Shown in pieces: positions 24,594-36,729 of a stretch of DNA of 64,000 nucleotides (its first letter is position 1; every line of letters begins with the position of its first letter). The notes beneath the pieces are model-generated. The model did no database searches. It was given only the letters and a program-made list of their open reading frames with translations, and was not told the DNA's origin. The position numbers and the translations under genes were made by a program. Source of the stretch: Xestospongia muta (Eukaryota; Porifera; Demospongiae; Haplosclerida; Petrosiidae); NCBI GenBank assembly GCA_963693285.1, contig OY848918.1:15560263-15624262 (forward strand), given 5' to 3'.

Positions 24594-25750
24594 TTTAGAG
24601 TTATAACCTATTTAGACTATTTTATTACTATAATTAAGAGAGATAAACTTACTAAACTCTTTAAATTCGCTTATTTAACCAGTTTTCACAGTTAATTTCT
24701 AATCTTTTTAAGTTTGAAAAAGATCTAATCACTTCATTTTAGAGTTTTAACCTATTTAGACTACTTTATTAGTATATTTAAGACAGATAAACTTACTAAA
24801 CTATTTCGATCAGCCTATTTATCCAGTTTTCGCAGTTAATTTCTAATCTTTTTTAACTTTCAAAAAGCACTAAACTCTTTATTTTAGAGTTTTAACCTAT
24901 TTAGACTACTTTATTAGTATATTTAAGACAGATTAACTTACTAAACTCTTTAGATCAGCTTATTTAACCAGTTTTCACAGTTAATTTGTAATCTTTTTTA
25001 ACTTTCAAAAAGCTCTAAACTCTTTATTTTAGAGTTTTAACCTATTTAGACTACTTTATTAGTGTATTTAAGACAGAAAAACTTATTTAAGTCCTTAGAT
25101 CTGCTTATTTAACCAGTTTTCACAGTTAATTTCTAATCATTTTTAACTTTCAAAAAGCTCTAAACTCTTTATTTTAGAGTTTTAACCTATTTACACTACT
25201 TTATTAGTATACTTAAGACAGATTAACTTACTAACCTCTTTAGATCAGCTTATTTAACCAGTTTTCACAGTTAATTTCTAATCTTTTTTAACTTTAAAAA
25301 CACTCATATCACTTTATTTTAGAGTTTTAACCTATTTAGACTACTTTATTAGTATATTTAATACAGATAAACTTATTAAACTCTTTAGATCAGCTTATTT
25401 AACCAGTTTTCACAGTTAATTTCTAATTTTTTTAACTTTCAAAAAGCTCTACACTCTTTATTTTAGAGTTTTAACCTATTTAGACTACTTTATTACTATA
25501 ATTAAGACAGATAAACTTACTAAACTGTTTAGATTCGCTTACTTAACCAGTTTTCACAGTTAATTTCTAATCTTTTTTAACTTTCCAAAAGCTCTAAACT
25601 CTTTATTTTAGAGTTTTAACCTATTTAGACTACTTTATTAGTATATTTAAGACAGATAAACTTACTAAACCCCTTAGATCAGCTTATTTAACCAGTTTTC
25701 ACAGTTAATTTCTAACCTTTTTTAACTTTAAAAAAGCTCTAATCACTTTA
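24594..25750. repeat. Block E3 (8 monomers, one inserted)
   Basis: It shares the chain of E1 and E2 up to 'aagtccttag' near 25,088. Then it has one additional monomer with 'tacactac', 'ctaacctctttag' and 'aaaaacactcatatc' (about 25,190-25,320) before rejoining the chain. As a result the final 'accccttagatc' mark (25,669) lies 1,158 bp after its E2 counterpart (24,511), which is one monomer more than the 1,011 offset seen at the start. An inserted monomer, or a monomer lost from E2, explains this. Confidence 0.75.
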
Positions 25751-27059
25751 TTTTAGAGTTTTAACCTATTTAGACTACTTTATTAGTATATTTATGAAAG
25801 TTAAACTTACTAAACTCTTTAGATCAGCTTATTTAACCAGTTTTCACAGTTAATTTCTAATCTTTTTTAACTTTCAAAAAGCTCTAAACTCTTTATTTTA
25901 GAGTTTTAACCTATTTCGACTAATTTGTTAGTATATTTAAGACATATGAAATCATTAAAGTCCTTAAATTTGCTTATTTCACCAGTTTTCACAGTTAATT
26001 TCGAATCTTTTTTAACTATCAAAAAGCTCTAAACTCTTTATTTTAGAGTTTTAACCTATTTAGACTACTTTATTAGTATATTTAAGACAGTTAAACTTAC
26101 TAAACTCTTTAGATCAGCTTATTTAACCAGTTTTCACAGTTAATTTCTAATCTTTTTTAACTTTCAAAAAGCTCTAAACTCTTTATTTTAGAGTTTTAAC
26201 CTATTTAGACTACTTTATTAGTATATTTAAGACATTTATAATCATTAAAGTCCTTAAATTTGCTTATTTAACCAGTTTTCACAGTTAATTTCTAATCTTT
26301 TTTAACTTTCAAAAAGCTCTAAACTCTTTATTTTAGAGTTTTAACCTATTTAGACTACTTTATTAGTATATTTAAGACAGATAAACTTACTAAACTCTGT
26401 AGATCAGCTTATTTAACCAGTTTTCACAGTTAATTTCTAATCTTTTTTTAACTTTCAAAAAACTCTAAACTCTTTATTTTAGAGTTTTAACCTATTTAGA
26501 CTACTTTATTAGTATATTTAAGACAGATAAACTTACTAAACTCTTTAGATCAGCTTATTTAACCATTTTTTACAGTCAATTTCTAATCTTTTTTGACTTT
26601 GAAAAAGCTCTAATCACTTTATTTAAGAGTTTTAACCTATTTAGACTACTTTATTAGTATATTTAAGACAGATAAACTTACTAAACTCTTTAGATCAGCT
26701 TATTTAACCTGTTTTAATAGTTAATTTCTAATCTTTTTTAACTTTCAAAAAGCTCTAAACTCTTTATTTTAGAGTTTTAACCTATTTAGACTACTTTGTT
26801 AGTATATTTAAGACAGATAAACTTACTAAACTCTGTAGATCAGCTTATTTAACCAGTTTTCACAGTTAATTTCTAATCTTTTTTTAACTTTCAAAAAGCT
26901 CTAAACTCTTTATTTTAGAGTTTTAACCCATTTAGACTATTTTGTTAGTATATTTGAGACATATAAAATCATTAAAGTCCTTAAATTTGCATATTTAACC
27001 AGTTTTCACAGTGAATTTCTAATCTTTTTTAACTTTGAAAAAGCTCTAAACTCTTTATT

Positions 27060-29390
27060 TTAGAGTTTTAACCCATTTAGACTATTTTTTAGTATATTTA
27101 AGACATTAAACTTACTACACTCTTTAGATTAGCTTATTTAATCAGTTTTCACAATTAATTTGTAATCTTTTTTAACTTTCAAAAAGCTCTAAACTCTTTA
27201 TTTTAGAGTTTTAACCTATTTAGTCTACTTTATTAGTATATTTAAGACAGAAAAACTTATTTAAGTCCTTAGATCTGTTTATTTAACCAGTTTTCACAGT
27301 TAATTTCTAATCTTTTTAACTTTCAAAAAGCTCTAACCTCTTTATTTTAGAGTTTTAACCTATTTAGACTACTTTATTAGTATATTTAAGACAGATAAAC
27401 TTACTAAACTCTTTAGAGCAGCTTATTTAACCAGATTTCTCACTTAATTTCTAATTTTTTTACCTTTCAAAATGCTCTAAACTCCTTATTTTAGAGTTTT
27501 AACCTATTTAGACTACTTTATTAGTATATTTAAGACAGATAAACTTACTAAACTCTTTAGATCAGCTTATTTAACCAGTTTTCACAGTTAATTTCTAATC
27601 TTTTTAACTTTCAAAAAGCTCTACACTTTTTATTTTAGCGTTTTAACCTATTTAGACTACTTTATTACTATAATTAAGACAGATAAACTTACTAAACTGT
27701 TTAGATTCGCTTATTTAACCAGTTTTCACAGTTAATTTCTAATCTTTTTTAACTTTCAAAAAGCTCTAAACTCTTTATTTTAGAGTTGTAACCTGTTTAT
27801 ACTACTTTTTTAGTATATTTAAGACAGATAAACTTACTAAACTCTTTAGATCAGCTTATTTAACCAGTTTTCACAGTTAATTTATAATCTTTTTTAACTT
27901 TGAAAAAGCTCTAAACTCCTTATTTTAGAGTTTTAACCTATTTAGACTACTTTATTAGTATATTTAAGACAGATAAACTTACTAAACTCTTTACATCAGC
28001 TTATTTAACCAGTTTTCACAGTTAATTTCTAATCTTTTTAACTTTCAAAAAGCTCTACACTTTTTATTTTAGCGTTTTAACCTATTTAGACTACTTTATT
28101 ACTATAATTAAGACAGATAAACTTACTAAACTGTTTAGATTCGCTTATTTAACCAGTTTTCACAGTTAATTTCTAATCTTTTTTAACTTTCAAAAAGCTC
28201 TAAACTCTTTATTTTACAGTTGTAACCTGTTTAGACTACTTTATTAGTATATTTAAGACAGATAAACTTACTAAACTCTTTAGATCAGCTTATTTAACCA
28301 GTTTTCACAGTTAATTTATAATCTTTTTTAACTTTGAAAAAGCTCTAAACTCTTTATTTTAGAGTTTTAACCCATTTAGACCATTTTTTAGTATATTTAA
28401 GACATTAAACTTACTAAACTTTTTAGATTAGCTTATTTAATCAGTTTTCAAATTAAGTTGTAATCTTTTTTAACTTTCAAAAAGCTCTAAACTCTTTATT
28501 TTAGAGTTTTAACCTATTTAGACTATTTTATTAGTATATTTAAGACAGAAAAACTTCTTTAAGTCCTTAGATCTGTTTATTTAACCAGTTTTCACAGTTA
28601 ATTTCTAATCTTTTTAACTTTCAAAAAGCTCTAACCTCTTTATTTTAGAGTTTTAACCTATTTAGACTACTTTATTAGTATATTTAAGACAGATAAACTT
28701 ACTAAACTCTTTAGAGCAGCTTATTTAACCAGATTTCTCAGTTAATTTCTAATTTTTTTAACTTTCAAAATGCTCTAAACTCCTTATTTTAGAGTTTTAA
28801 CCTATTTAGACTACTTTATTAGTATATTTAAGACAGATAAACTTACTAAACTCTTTAGATCAGCTTATTTAACCAGTTTTCACAGTTAATTTATAATCTT
28901 TTTAACTTTCAAAAAGCTCTACACTCTTTATTTTAGAGTTTTAACCTATTTAGACTACTTTATTACTATAATTAAGACAGATAAACTTACTAAACTGTTT
29001 AGATTCGCTTATTTAACCAGTTTTCACAGTTAATTTCTAATCTTTTTTAACTTTCAAAAAGCTCTAAACTCTTTATTTTAGAGTTGTAACCTGTTTATAC
29101 TACTTTATTAGTATATTTAAGACAGATAAACTTACTAAACTCTTTAGATCAGCTTATTTAACCAGTTTTCACAGTTAATTTCTAATCTTTTTTAACTTTC
29201 AAAAAGCTCTAAACTCTTTATTTTAGAGTTGTAACCTGTTTAGACTACTTTATTAGTATATTTAAGACAGATAAACTTACTAAACTCTTTAGATCAGCTT
29301 ATTTAACCAGTTTTCACAGTTAATTTATAATATTTTTTAAATTTCAAAAAGCTCTAAACTCTTTATTTTAGAGTTTTAACCTATTTAGAC
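27060..29390. repeat. Nested duplications (offsets 434 and 1,298)
   Basis: Two scales of repetition overlap here. 'ctacactttttattttagcg' at 27,621 and 28,055 gives a 434-bp (3-monomer) duplication. 'ttagagcagcttattt' at 27,413 and 28,711 gives a 1,298-bp (9-monomer) duplication, with 'agatctgtttattt' near 27,271 and 28,569 agreeing. The shorter event lies within the longer unit. The last part (28,975-29,290) has further copies of 'gttgtaacctgttta'. Near 29,400 'ttagaatatataagatag' and 'ccgactaaag' mark one more diverged monomer before the near-consensus domain begins. Confidence 0.75.
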
Positions 29391-29400
29391 TAGTTTATTA

Positions 29401-32384
29401 GAATATATAAGATAGAAAACCGACTAAAGTCTTTAGATCAGCTTATTTAACCAGTTTTCACAGTTAATTTATAATCTTTTTTAACTTTCAAAAAGCTCTA
29501 AACTCTTTATTTTAGAGTTTTAACCTATTTAGACTACTTTATTAGTATATTTAAGACAGATAAACTTACTAAACTCTTTAGATCAGCTTATTTAACCAGT
29601 TTTCACAGTTAATTTATAATCTTTTTTAACTTTCAAAAAGCTCTAAACTCTTTATTTTAGAGTTTTAACCTATTTAGACTACTTTATTAGTATATTTAAG
29701 ACAGATAAACTTACTAAATTCTTTGATCAGCTTATTTAACCAGTTTTCACAGTTAATTTCTAGTCTTTTTTAACTTTCAAAAAGCTCTAAACTCTTTATT
29801 TTAGAGTTTTAACCTATTTAGACTACTTTATTAGTATATTTAAGACAGATAAACTTACTAAACTCTTTAAATCAGCTTATTTAACCAGTTTTCACAGTTA
29901 ATTTCTAATCTTTTTTAACTTTCAAAAAGCTCTAAACTCTTTATTTTAGAGTTTTAACCTATTTAGACTACTTTATTAGTATATTTAAGACAGACAAATT
30001 TACTAAACTCTTTAGATCAGCTTATTTAACCAGTTTTCACAGTTAATTTCTAATCTTTTTTAACTTTCAAAAAGCTCTAAACTCTTTATTTTAGAGTTTT
30101 AACCTATTTAGACTACTTTATTAGTATATTTAAGACCGACAAATTTAGTAAACTCTATAGATCAGCTTATTTAACCAGTTTTCACAGTTAATTTATAATC
30201 TTTTTTAACTTTCAAAAAGCTCTAAACTCTTTATTTTAGAGTTTTAACCTATTTAGACTACTTTATTAGTATATTTCAGACAGATAAACGTACTAAACTC
30301 TTTAGATCAGCTTATTTAACCACTTTTCACAGTTAATTTCTAATCTTTTTTAACTTTCAAAAAGCTCTAAACTCTTTATTTTGGAGTTTTAACCTATTTA
30401 GACTACTTTATTAGTATATTTAAGACAGATAAACTTACTAAACTCTTTATTTCATCTTATTTAACCAGTTTTCACAGTTAATTTCTAATCTTTTTTAACT
30501 TTCAAAAAGCTCTAAACTCTTTATTTTAGAGTTTTAACCTATTTAGACTACTTTATTAGTATATTTAAGACAGATAAACTTACTAACTCTTTAAATCAGC
30601 TTATTTAACCAGTTTTCACAGTTAATTTCTAATCTTTTTTAACTTTCAAAAAGCTCTAAACTCTTTATTTTAGAGTTTTAACCTATTTAGACTACTTTAT
30701 TAGTATATTTAGGGCAGATACACTTACTAATCTCTTTAGATCAGCTTATTTAACCAGTTTTCACAGTTAATTTCTAATCTTTTTTAACTTTCAAAAAGCT
30801 CTAAACTCTTTATTTTAGAGTTTTAACCTATTTAGACTACTTTAATAGTATATTTAAGACTGATAAACTTACTAAACTCTTTAGATCAGCTTATTTAACC
30901 AGTTTTCACAGTTAATTTCTAATCTTTTTTAACTTTCAAAAAGCTCTAAACTCTTTATTTTAGAGTTTTAACCTATTTAGACTACTTTATTAGTATATGT
31001 AAGAGAGATAAACTTACAAACTCTTTAGATCAGCTTATTTAACCAGTTTTCTCAGTTAATTTCTAATTTTTTAAAATTTCAAAAAGCTCTAAACTCTTTA
31101 TTTTGGAGTTTTAACCTATTTAGACTACTTTATTAGTATATTTAAGACAGATAAACTTATTAAACTCTTTAGATCAGCTTATTTAACCAGTTTTCACAGT
31201 TAATTTCTAATCTTTTTTAACTTTCAAAAAGCTCTAAACTCTTTATTTTAGAGTTTTAACCTATTTAGACTACTTTATTAGTATATTTAAGACAGATAAA
31301 CTTACTAAACTCTTTAGATCAGCTTATTTAACCAGTTTTCACAGTTAATTTCTAATCTTTTTTAACTTTCAAAAAGCTCTAAACTCTTTATTTTACAGTT
31401 TTAACCTATTTAGACTACTTTATTAGTATATTTAAGACAGATAAACTTATTAAACTCTTTAGATCAGCTTATTTAACCAGTTTTCACAGTTAATTTCTAA
31501 TCTTTTTTAACTTTCAAAAAGCTTTAAACTCTTTATTTTAGAGTTTTAACCTATTTAGACTACTTTATTAGTATATTTAGGGCAGATACACTTACTAAAC
31601 TCTTTAGATCAGCTTATTTAACCAGTTTTCACAGTTAATTTCTAATCTTTTTTAACTTTCAAAAAGCTCTAAACTCTTTATTTTAGAGGTTTAACCTATT
31701 TAGACTACTTCATTACTATATTTAGGGCAGATACACTTACTAAACTCGTTAGATCACCTTATTTAACCAGTTTTCACAGTTAATTTCTAATCTTTTTTAA
31801 CTTTGAAAAAGGTCTAAACTCTTTATTTTAGAGTTTTAACCTATTTAGACTACTTTATTAGTATATTTAAGACAGATAAACTTACTAAACTCTTTAGATC
31901 ATCTTATTTAACCACTTTTCACAGTTAATTTCTAATCGTTTTTAACTTACAAAAGCTCTAAACTCTTTATTTTTGAGTTTTAACCTATTTAGACTACTTT
32001 ATTAGTATATTTAAGACAGATAAACTTACTAAACTCTTTAATTCATCTTATTTAACCAGTTTTCAAGGTTAATTTCTAATCTTTTTTAACTTGAAAAAGC
32101 TCTAAACTCCTTATTTTAGAGTTTTAACCTATTTAGACTACTTTATTAGTATATTTAAGACAGATAAACTTACTAAACTCTTTAGATCAGCTTATTTAAC
32201 CAGTTTTCACAGTTAATTTCTAATCTTTTTTAACTTTCAAAAAGCTCTAAACTCTTTATTTTAGAGTTTTAACCTATTTAGACTACTTTATTAGTATATT
32301 TAAGACAGATAAACTTACTAAACTCTTTAGATCAGCTTATTTAACCAGTTTTCACAGTTAATTTCTAATCTTTTTTAACTTTCA
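29401..32384. repeat. Near-consensus stretch before the 4.3-kb units
   Basis: About 20 monomers, most within a few bases of consensus. New marks appear here and remain common to the right: 'atttcagacagataaacg' near 30,274, 'aatctctttagatc' with 'agggcagatacac' near 30,711, 'ctttaatagta' near 30,840, 'actcgttagatcacc' near 31,744, 'aatcgtttttaac' near 31,934, and 'taattcatc' with 'tcaaggttaa' near 32,039. The stretch around 31,685-32,330 recurs at offset 3,910: 'agaggtttaacc' at 31,685 and 35,595, and 'ctttgaaaaaggtc' near 31,801 and 35,711. No gene is present. Confidence 0.8.
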
Positions 32385-35300
32385 AAAAGCTCTAAACTCT
32401 TTATTTTACAGTTTTAACCTATTTAGACTACTTTATTAGTATATTTAAGACAGATAAACTTACTAAACTCTTTAGATCAGCTTATTTAACCAGTTTTCAC
32501 AGTTAATTTATAATCTTTTTTAACTTTCAAAAAGCTCTAAACTCTTTATTTTAGAGTTTTAACCTATTTAGACTACTTTATTAGTATATTTAGGGCAGAT
32601 ACACTTACTAAACTCTTTAGATCAGCTTATTTAACCAGTTTTCACAGTTAATTTCTAATCTTTTTTAACTTTCCAAAAGCTCTAAACTCTTTATTTTAGA
32701 GTTTTAACCTATTTAGACTACTTTATTACTATATTTAGGGCAGATACACTTACTAAACTCGTTAGATCACCTTATTTAACCAGTTTTCACAGTTAATTTC
32801 TAATCTTTTTTAACTTTCAAAAAGCTCTAAACTCTTTATTTTAGAGTTTTAACCTATTTAGACTACTTTATTAGTATATTTAAGACAGATAAACTTACTA
32901 AACTCTTTAGATCATCTTATTTAACCAGTTTTCACAGTTAATTTCTAATCGTTTTTAACTTCAAAAAGCTCTAAACTCTTTATTTTTGAGTTTTAACCTA
33001 TTTAGACTACTTTATTAGTATATTTAAGACAGATAAACTTACTAAACTCTTTAATTCATCTTATTTAACCAGTTTTCAAGGTTAATTTCTAATCTTTTTA
33101 ACTTGAAAAAGCTCTAAACTCCTTATTTTAGAGTTTTAACCTATTTAGACTACTTTATTAGTATATTTAAGACAGATAAACTTACTAAACTCTTTAGATC
33201 AGCTTATTTAACCAGTTTTCACAGTTAATTTCTAATCTTTTTTAACTTTCAAAAAGCTCTAAACTCTTTATTTTAGAGTTTTAACCTATTTAGACTACTT
33301 TATTAGTATATTTAAGACAGATAAACTTACTAAACTCTTTAGATCAGCTTATTTAACCAGTTTTCACAGTTAATTTATAATCTTTTTTAACTTTCAAAAA
33401 GATCTAAACTCTTTATTTTGGAGTTTTAACCTATTTAGACTACTTTATTAGTATATTTAGGGCAGATACACTTACTAATCTCTTTAGATCAGCTTATTTA
33501 ACCAGTTTTCACAGTTAATTTCTAATCTTTTTTAACTTTCAAAAAGCTCTAAACTCTTTATTTTAGAGTTTTAACCTATTTAGACTACTTTATTAGTATA
33601 TTTAAGACAGACAAACTTACTAAACTCTTTAGATCAGCTTATTTAACCAGTTTTCATAGTTAATTTCTAATCTTTCTTAACTTTCAAAAAGCTCTAAACT
33701 CTTTATTTTAGAGTTTTAACCTACTTAGACTACTTTAATAGTATATTTAAGACTGATAAACTTACTAAACTCTTCAGATCAGCTTATTTAACCAGTTTCC
33801 ACAGTTAATTTCTAATCTTTTTTAACTTTCAAAAAGCTCTAAACTCTTTATTTTAGAGTTTTAACCTATTTAGACTACTTTATTAGTATATTTAAGACAG
33901 ATAAACTTACTAAACTCTTTAGATCAGCTTATTTAACCAGTTTTCACAGTTAATTTCTAATCTTTTTTAACTTTCAAAAAGCTCTAAACTCTTTATTTTA
34001 GAGGTTTAACCTATTTAGACTACTTTATTAGTATATTTAAGACTGATAAACTTACTAAACTCTTTAGATCAGCTTTTGTAACCAGTTACCATAGTTAATT
34101 TCTAATCTTTTTTAACTTTCAAAAAGCTCTAAACTCTTTATTTTAGAGTTATAACCTATTTAGACTACTTTATTAGTATATTTAAGACAGATAAACTTAC
34201 TAAACTCTTTAGATCAGCTTATTTAACCAGTTTTCACAGTTAATTTCTAATCTTTTTTAACTTTAAAAAAGCTCTAAACTCCTTATTTTAGAGTTTTAAC
34301 CTATTTAGACTACTTTATTAGTATATTTAAGACAGATAAACTTATTAAACTCTTTAATTCATCTTATTTAACCACTTTTCACAGTTAATTTCTAATCTTT
34401 TTTAACTTCAAAAAGCTCTAAACTCCTTATTTTAGAGTTTTAACCTATTTAGACTACTTTATTAGTATATTTAAGACAGATAAACTTACTAAACTCTTTA
34501 AATCAGCTTATTTAACCAGTTTTCACACTTAATTTCTGATCTTTTTTAACTTTCAAAAAGCTCCTAAACTCTTTATTTTAGAGTTTTAACCTATTTAGAC
34601 TACTTTATTAGTATATTTAAGACAGACAAATTTACTAAACTCTTTAGATCAGCTTATTTAACCAGTTTTCACAGTTAATTTCTAATCTTTTTTAACTTTC
34701 AAAAAGCTCTAAACTCTTTATTTTAGAGTTTTAACCTATTTAGACTACTTTATTAGTATATTTAAGACAGATAAACTTACTAAACTCTTTAGATCAGCTT
34801 ATTTAACCAGTTTTCACAGTTAATTTATAATCTTTTTTAACTTTCAAAAAGATCTAAACTCTTTATTTTGGAGTTTTAACCTATTTAGACTACTTTATTA
34901 GTATATTTAGGGCAGATACACTTACTAATCTCTTTAGATCAGCTTATTTAACCAGTTTTCACAGTTAATTTCTAATCTTTTTTAACTTTCAAAAAGCTCT
35001 AAACTCTTTATTTTAGAGTTTTAACCTATTTAGACTACTTTATTAGTATATTAAAGACAGACAAACTTACTAAACTCTTTAGATCAGCTTATTTAACCAG
35101 TTTTCATAGTTAATTTCTAATCTTTTTTAACTTTCAAAAAGCTCTAAACTCTTTATTTTAGAGTTTTAACCTACTTAGACTACTTTAATAGTATATTTAA
35201 GACTGATAAACTTACTAAACTCTTCAGATCAGCTTATTTAACCAGTTTTCACAGTTAATTTCTAATCTTTTTTAACTTTCAAAAAGCTCTAAACTCTTTA

Positions 35301-36729
35301 TTTTAGAGTTTTAACCTATTTAGACTACTTTATTAGTATATTTAAGACAGATAAACTTACTAAACTCTTTAGATCAGCTTATTTAACCAGTTTTCACAGT
35401 TAATTTCTAATCTTTTTTAACTTTCAAAAAGCTTTAAACTCTTTATTTTAGAGTTTTAACCTATTTAGACTACTTTATTAGTATATTTAGGGCAGATACA
35501 CTTACTAAACTCTTTAGATCAGCTTATTTAACCAGTTTTCACAGTTAATTTCTAATCTTTTTTAACTTTCAAAAAGCTCTAAACTCTTTATTTTAGAGGT
35601 TTAACCTATTTAGACTACTTTATTACTATATTTAGGGCAGATACACTTACTAAACTCGTTAGATCACCTTATTTAACCAGTTTTCACAGTTAATTTCTAA
35701 TCTTTTTTAACTTTGAAAAAGGTCTAAACTCTTTATTTTAGAGTTTTAACCTATTTAGACTACTTTATTAGTATATTTAAGACAGATAAACTTACTAAAC
35801 TCTTTAGATCATCTTATTTAACCACTTTTCACAGTTAATTTCTAATCGTTTTTAACTTCAAAAAGCTCTAAACTCTTTATTTTTGAGTTTTAACCTATTT
35901 AGACTACTTTATTAGTATATTTAAGACAGATAAACTTACTAAACTCTTTAATTCATCTTATTTAACCAGTTTTCAAGGTTAATTTCTAATCTTTTTTAAC
36001 TTGAAAAAGCTCTAAACTCCTTATTTTAGAGTTTTAACCTATTTAGACTACTTTATTAGTATATTTAAGACAGATAAACTTACTAAACTCTTTAGATCAG
36101 CTTATTTAACCAGTTTTCACAGTTAATTTCTAATCTTTTTTAACTTTCAAAAAGCTCTAAACTCTTTATTTTAGAGTTTTAACCTATTTAGACTACTTTA
36201 TTAGTATATTTAAGACAGATAAACTTACTAAACTCTTTAGATCAGCTTATTTAACCAGTTTTCACAGTTAATTTATAATCTTTTTTAACTTTCAAAAAGC
36301 TCTAAACTCTTTATTTTAGAGTTTTAACCTATTTAGACTACTTTATTAGTACATTTAAGACAGACAAACTTACTAAATTCTTTAGATCCGCTTATTTAAC
36401 CAGTTTTCATAGTTAATTTCTAATCTTTTTTAACTTTCAAAAAGCTCTAAACTCTTTATTTTAGAGTTTTAACCTATTTAGACTACTTTAATAGTATATT
36501 TAAGACTGATAAACTTACTAAACTCTTCAGATCAGCTTATTTAACCAGTTTTCACAGTTAATTTCTAATCTTTTTTAACTTTCAAAAAGCTCTAAACTCT
36601 TTATTTTAGAGTTTTAACCTATTTAGACTACTTTATTAGTATATTTAAGACAGATAAACTTACTAAACTCTTTAGATCAGCTTATTTAACCAGTTTTCAC
36701 AGTTAATTTCTAATCTTTTTTAACTTTCA
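32385..36729. repeat. Higher-order block X0 (about 30 monomers)
   Basis: Up to about 34,680 this block matches X1 at offset 4,345-4,346. 'ttacag' at 32,406 pairs with 36,751, 'gatct' at 33,401 with 37,747, and 'agcttttgtaacc' at 34,071 with 38,417. After that it departs from X1. It repeats its own cassette at an offset of exactly 1,450 bp (10 monomers; 'gatctaaac' at 33,401 and 34,851) and then a section copied from about 31.7 kb at offset 3,910. X0 is therefore a mosaic of at least two exchange events rather than a simple full copy. The end coordinate is the start of X1. Confidence 0.8.

Larger units (their letters stand above)
20701..29400. repeat. Distinct subtype domain (about 60 monomers)
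   Basis: This domain is marked by monomers not seen elsewhere: 'aatcattaaagtccttaaa' near 20,741, 21,468, 25,951, 26,241 and 26,967; 'atttcgatcagcctattta' at 21911, 23792 and 24803; 'gttgtaacctgttta' near 27,786, 28,209, 29,082 and 29,229; and 'tgtttagattcgctta' at several places. The first two 'catataaaatc' copies (20,735 and 21,460) are exactly 725 bp (5 monomers) apart. The 'aagtccttag' and 'ttactataattaag' subtypes remain common up to about 29 kb and then stop. Nested duplications inside this domain are listed separately. Nothing other than satellite is present. Confidence 0.85.
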
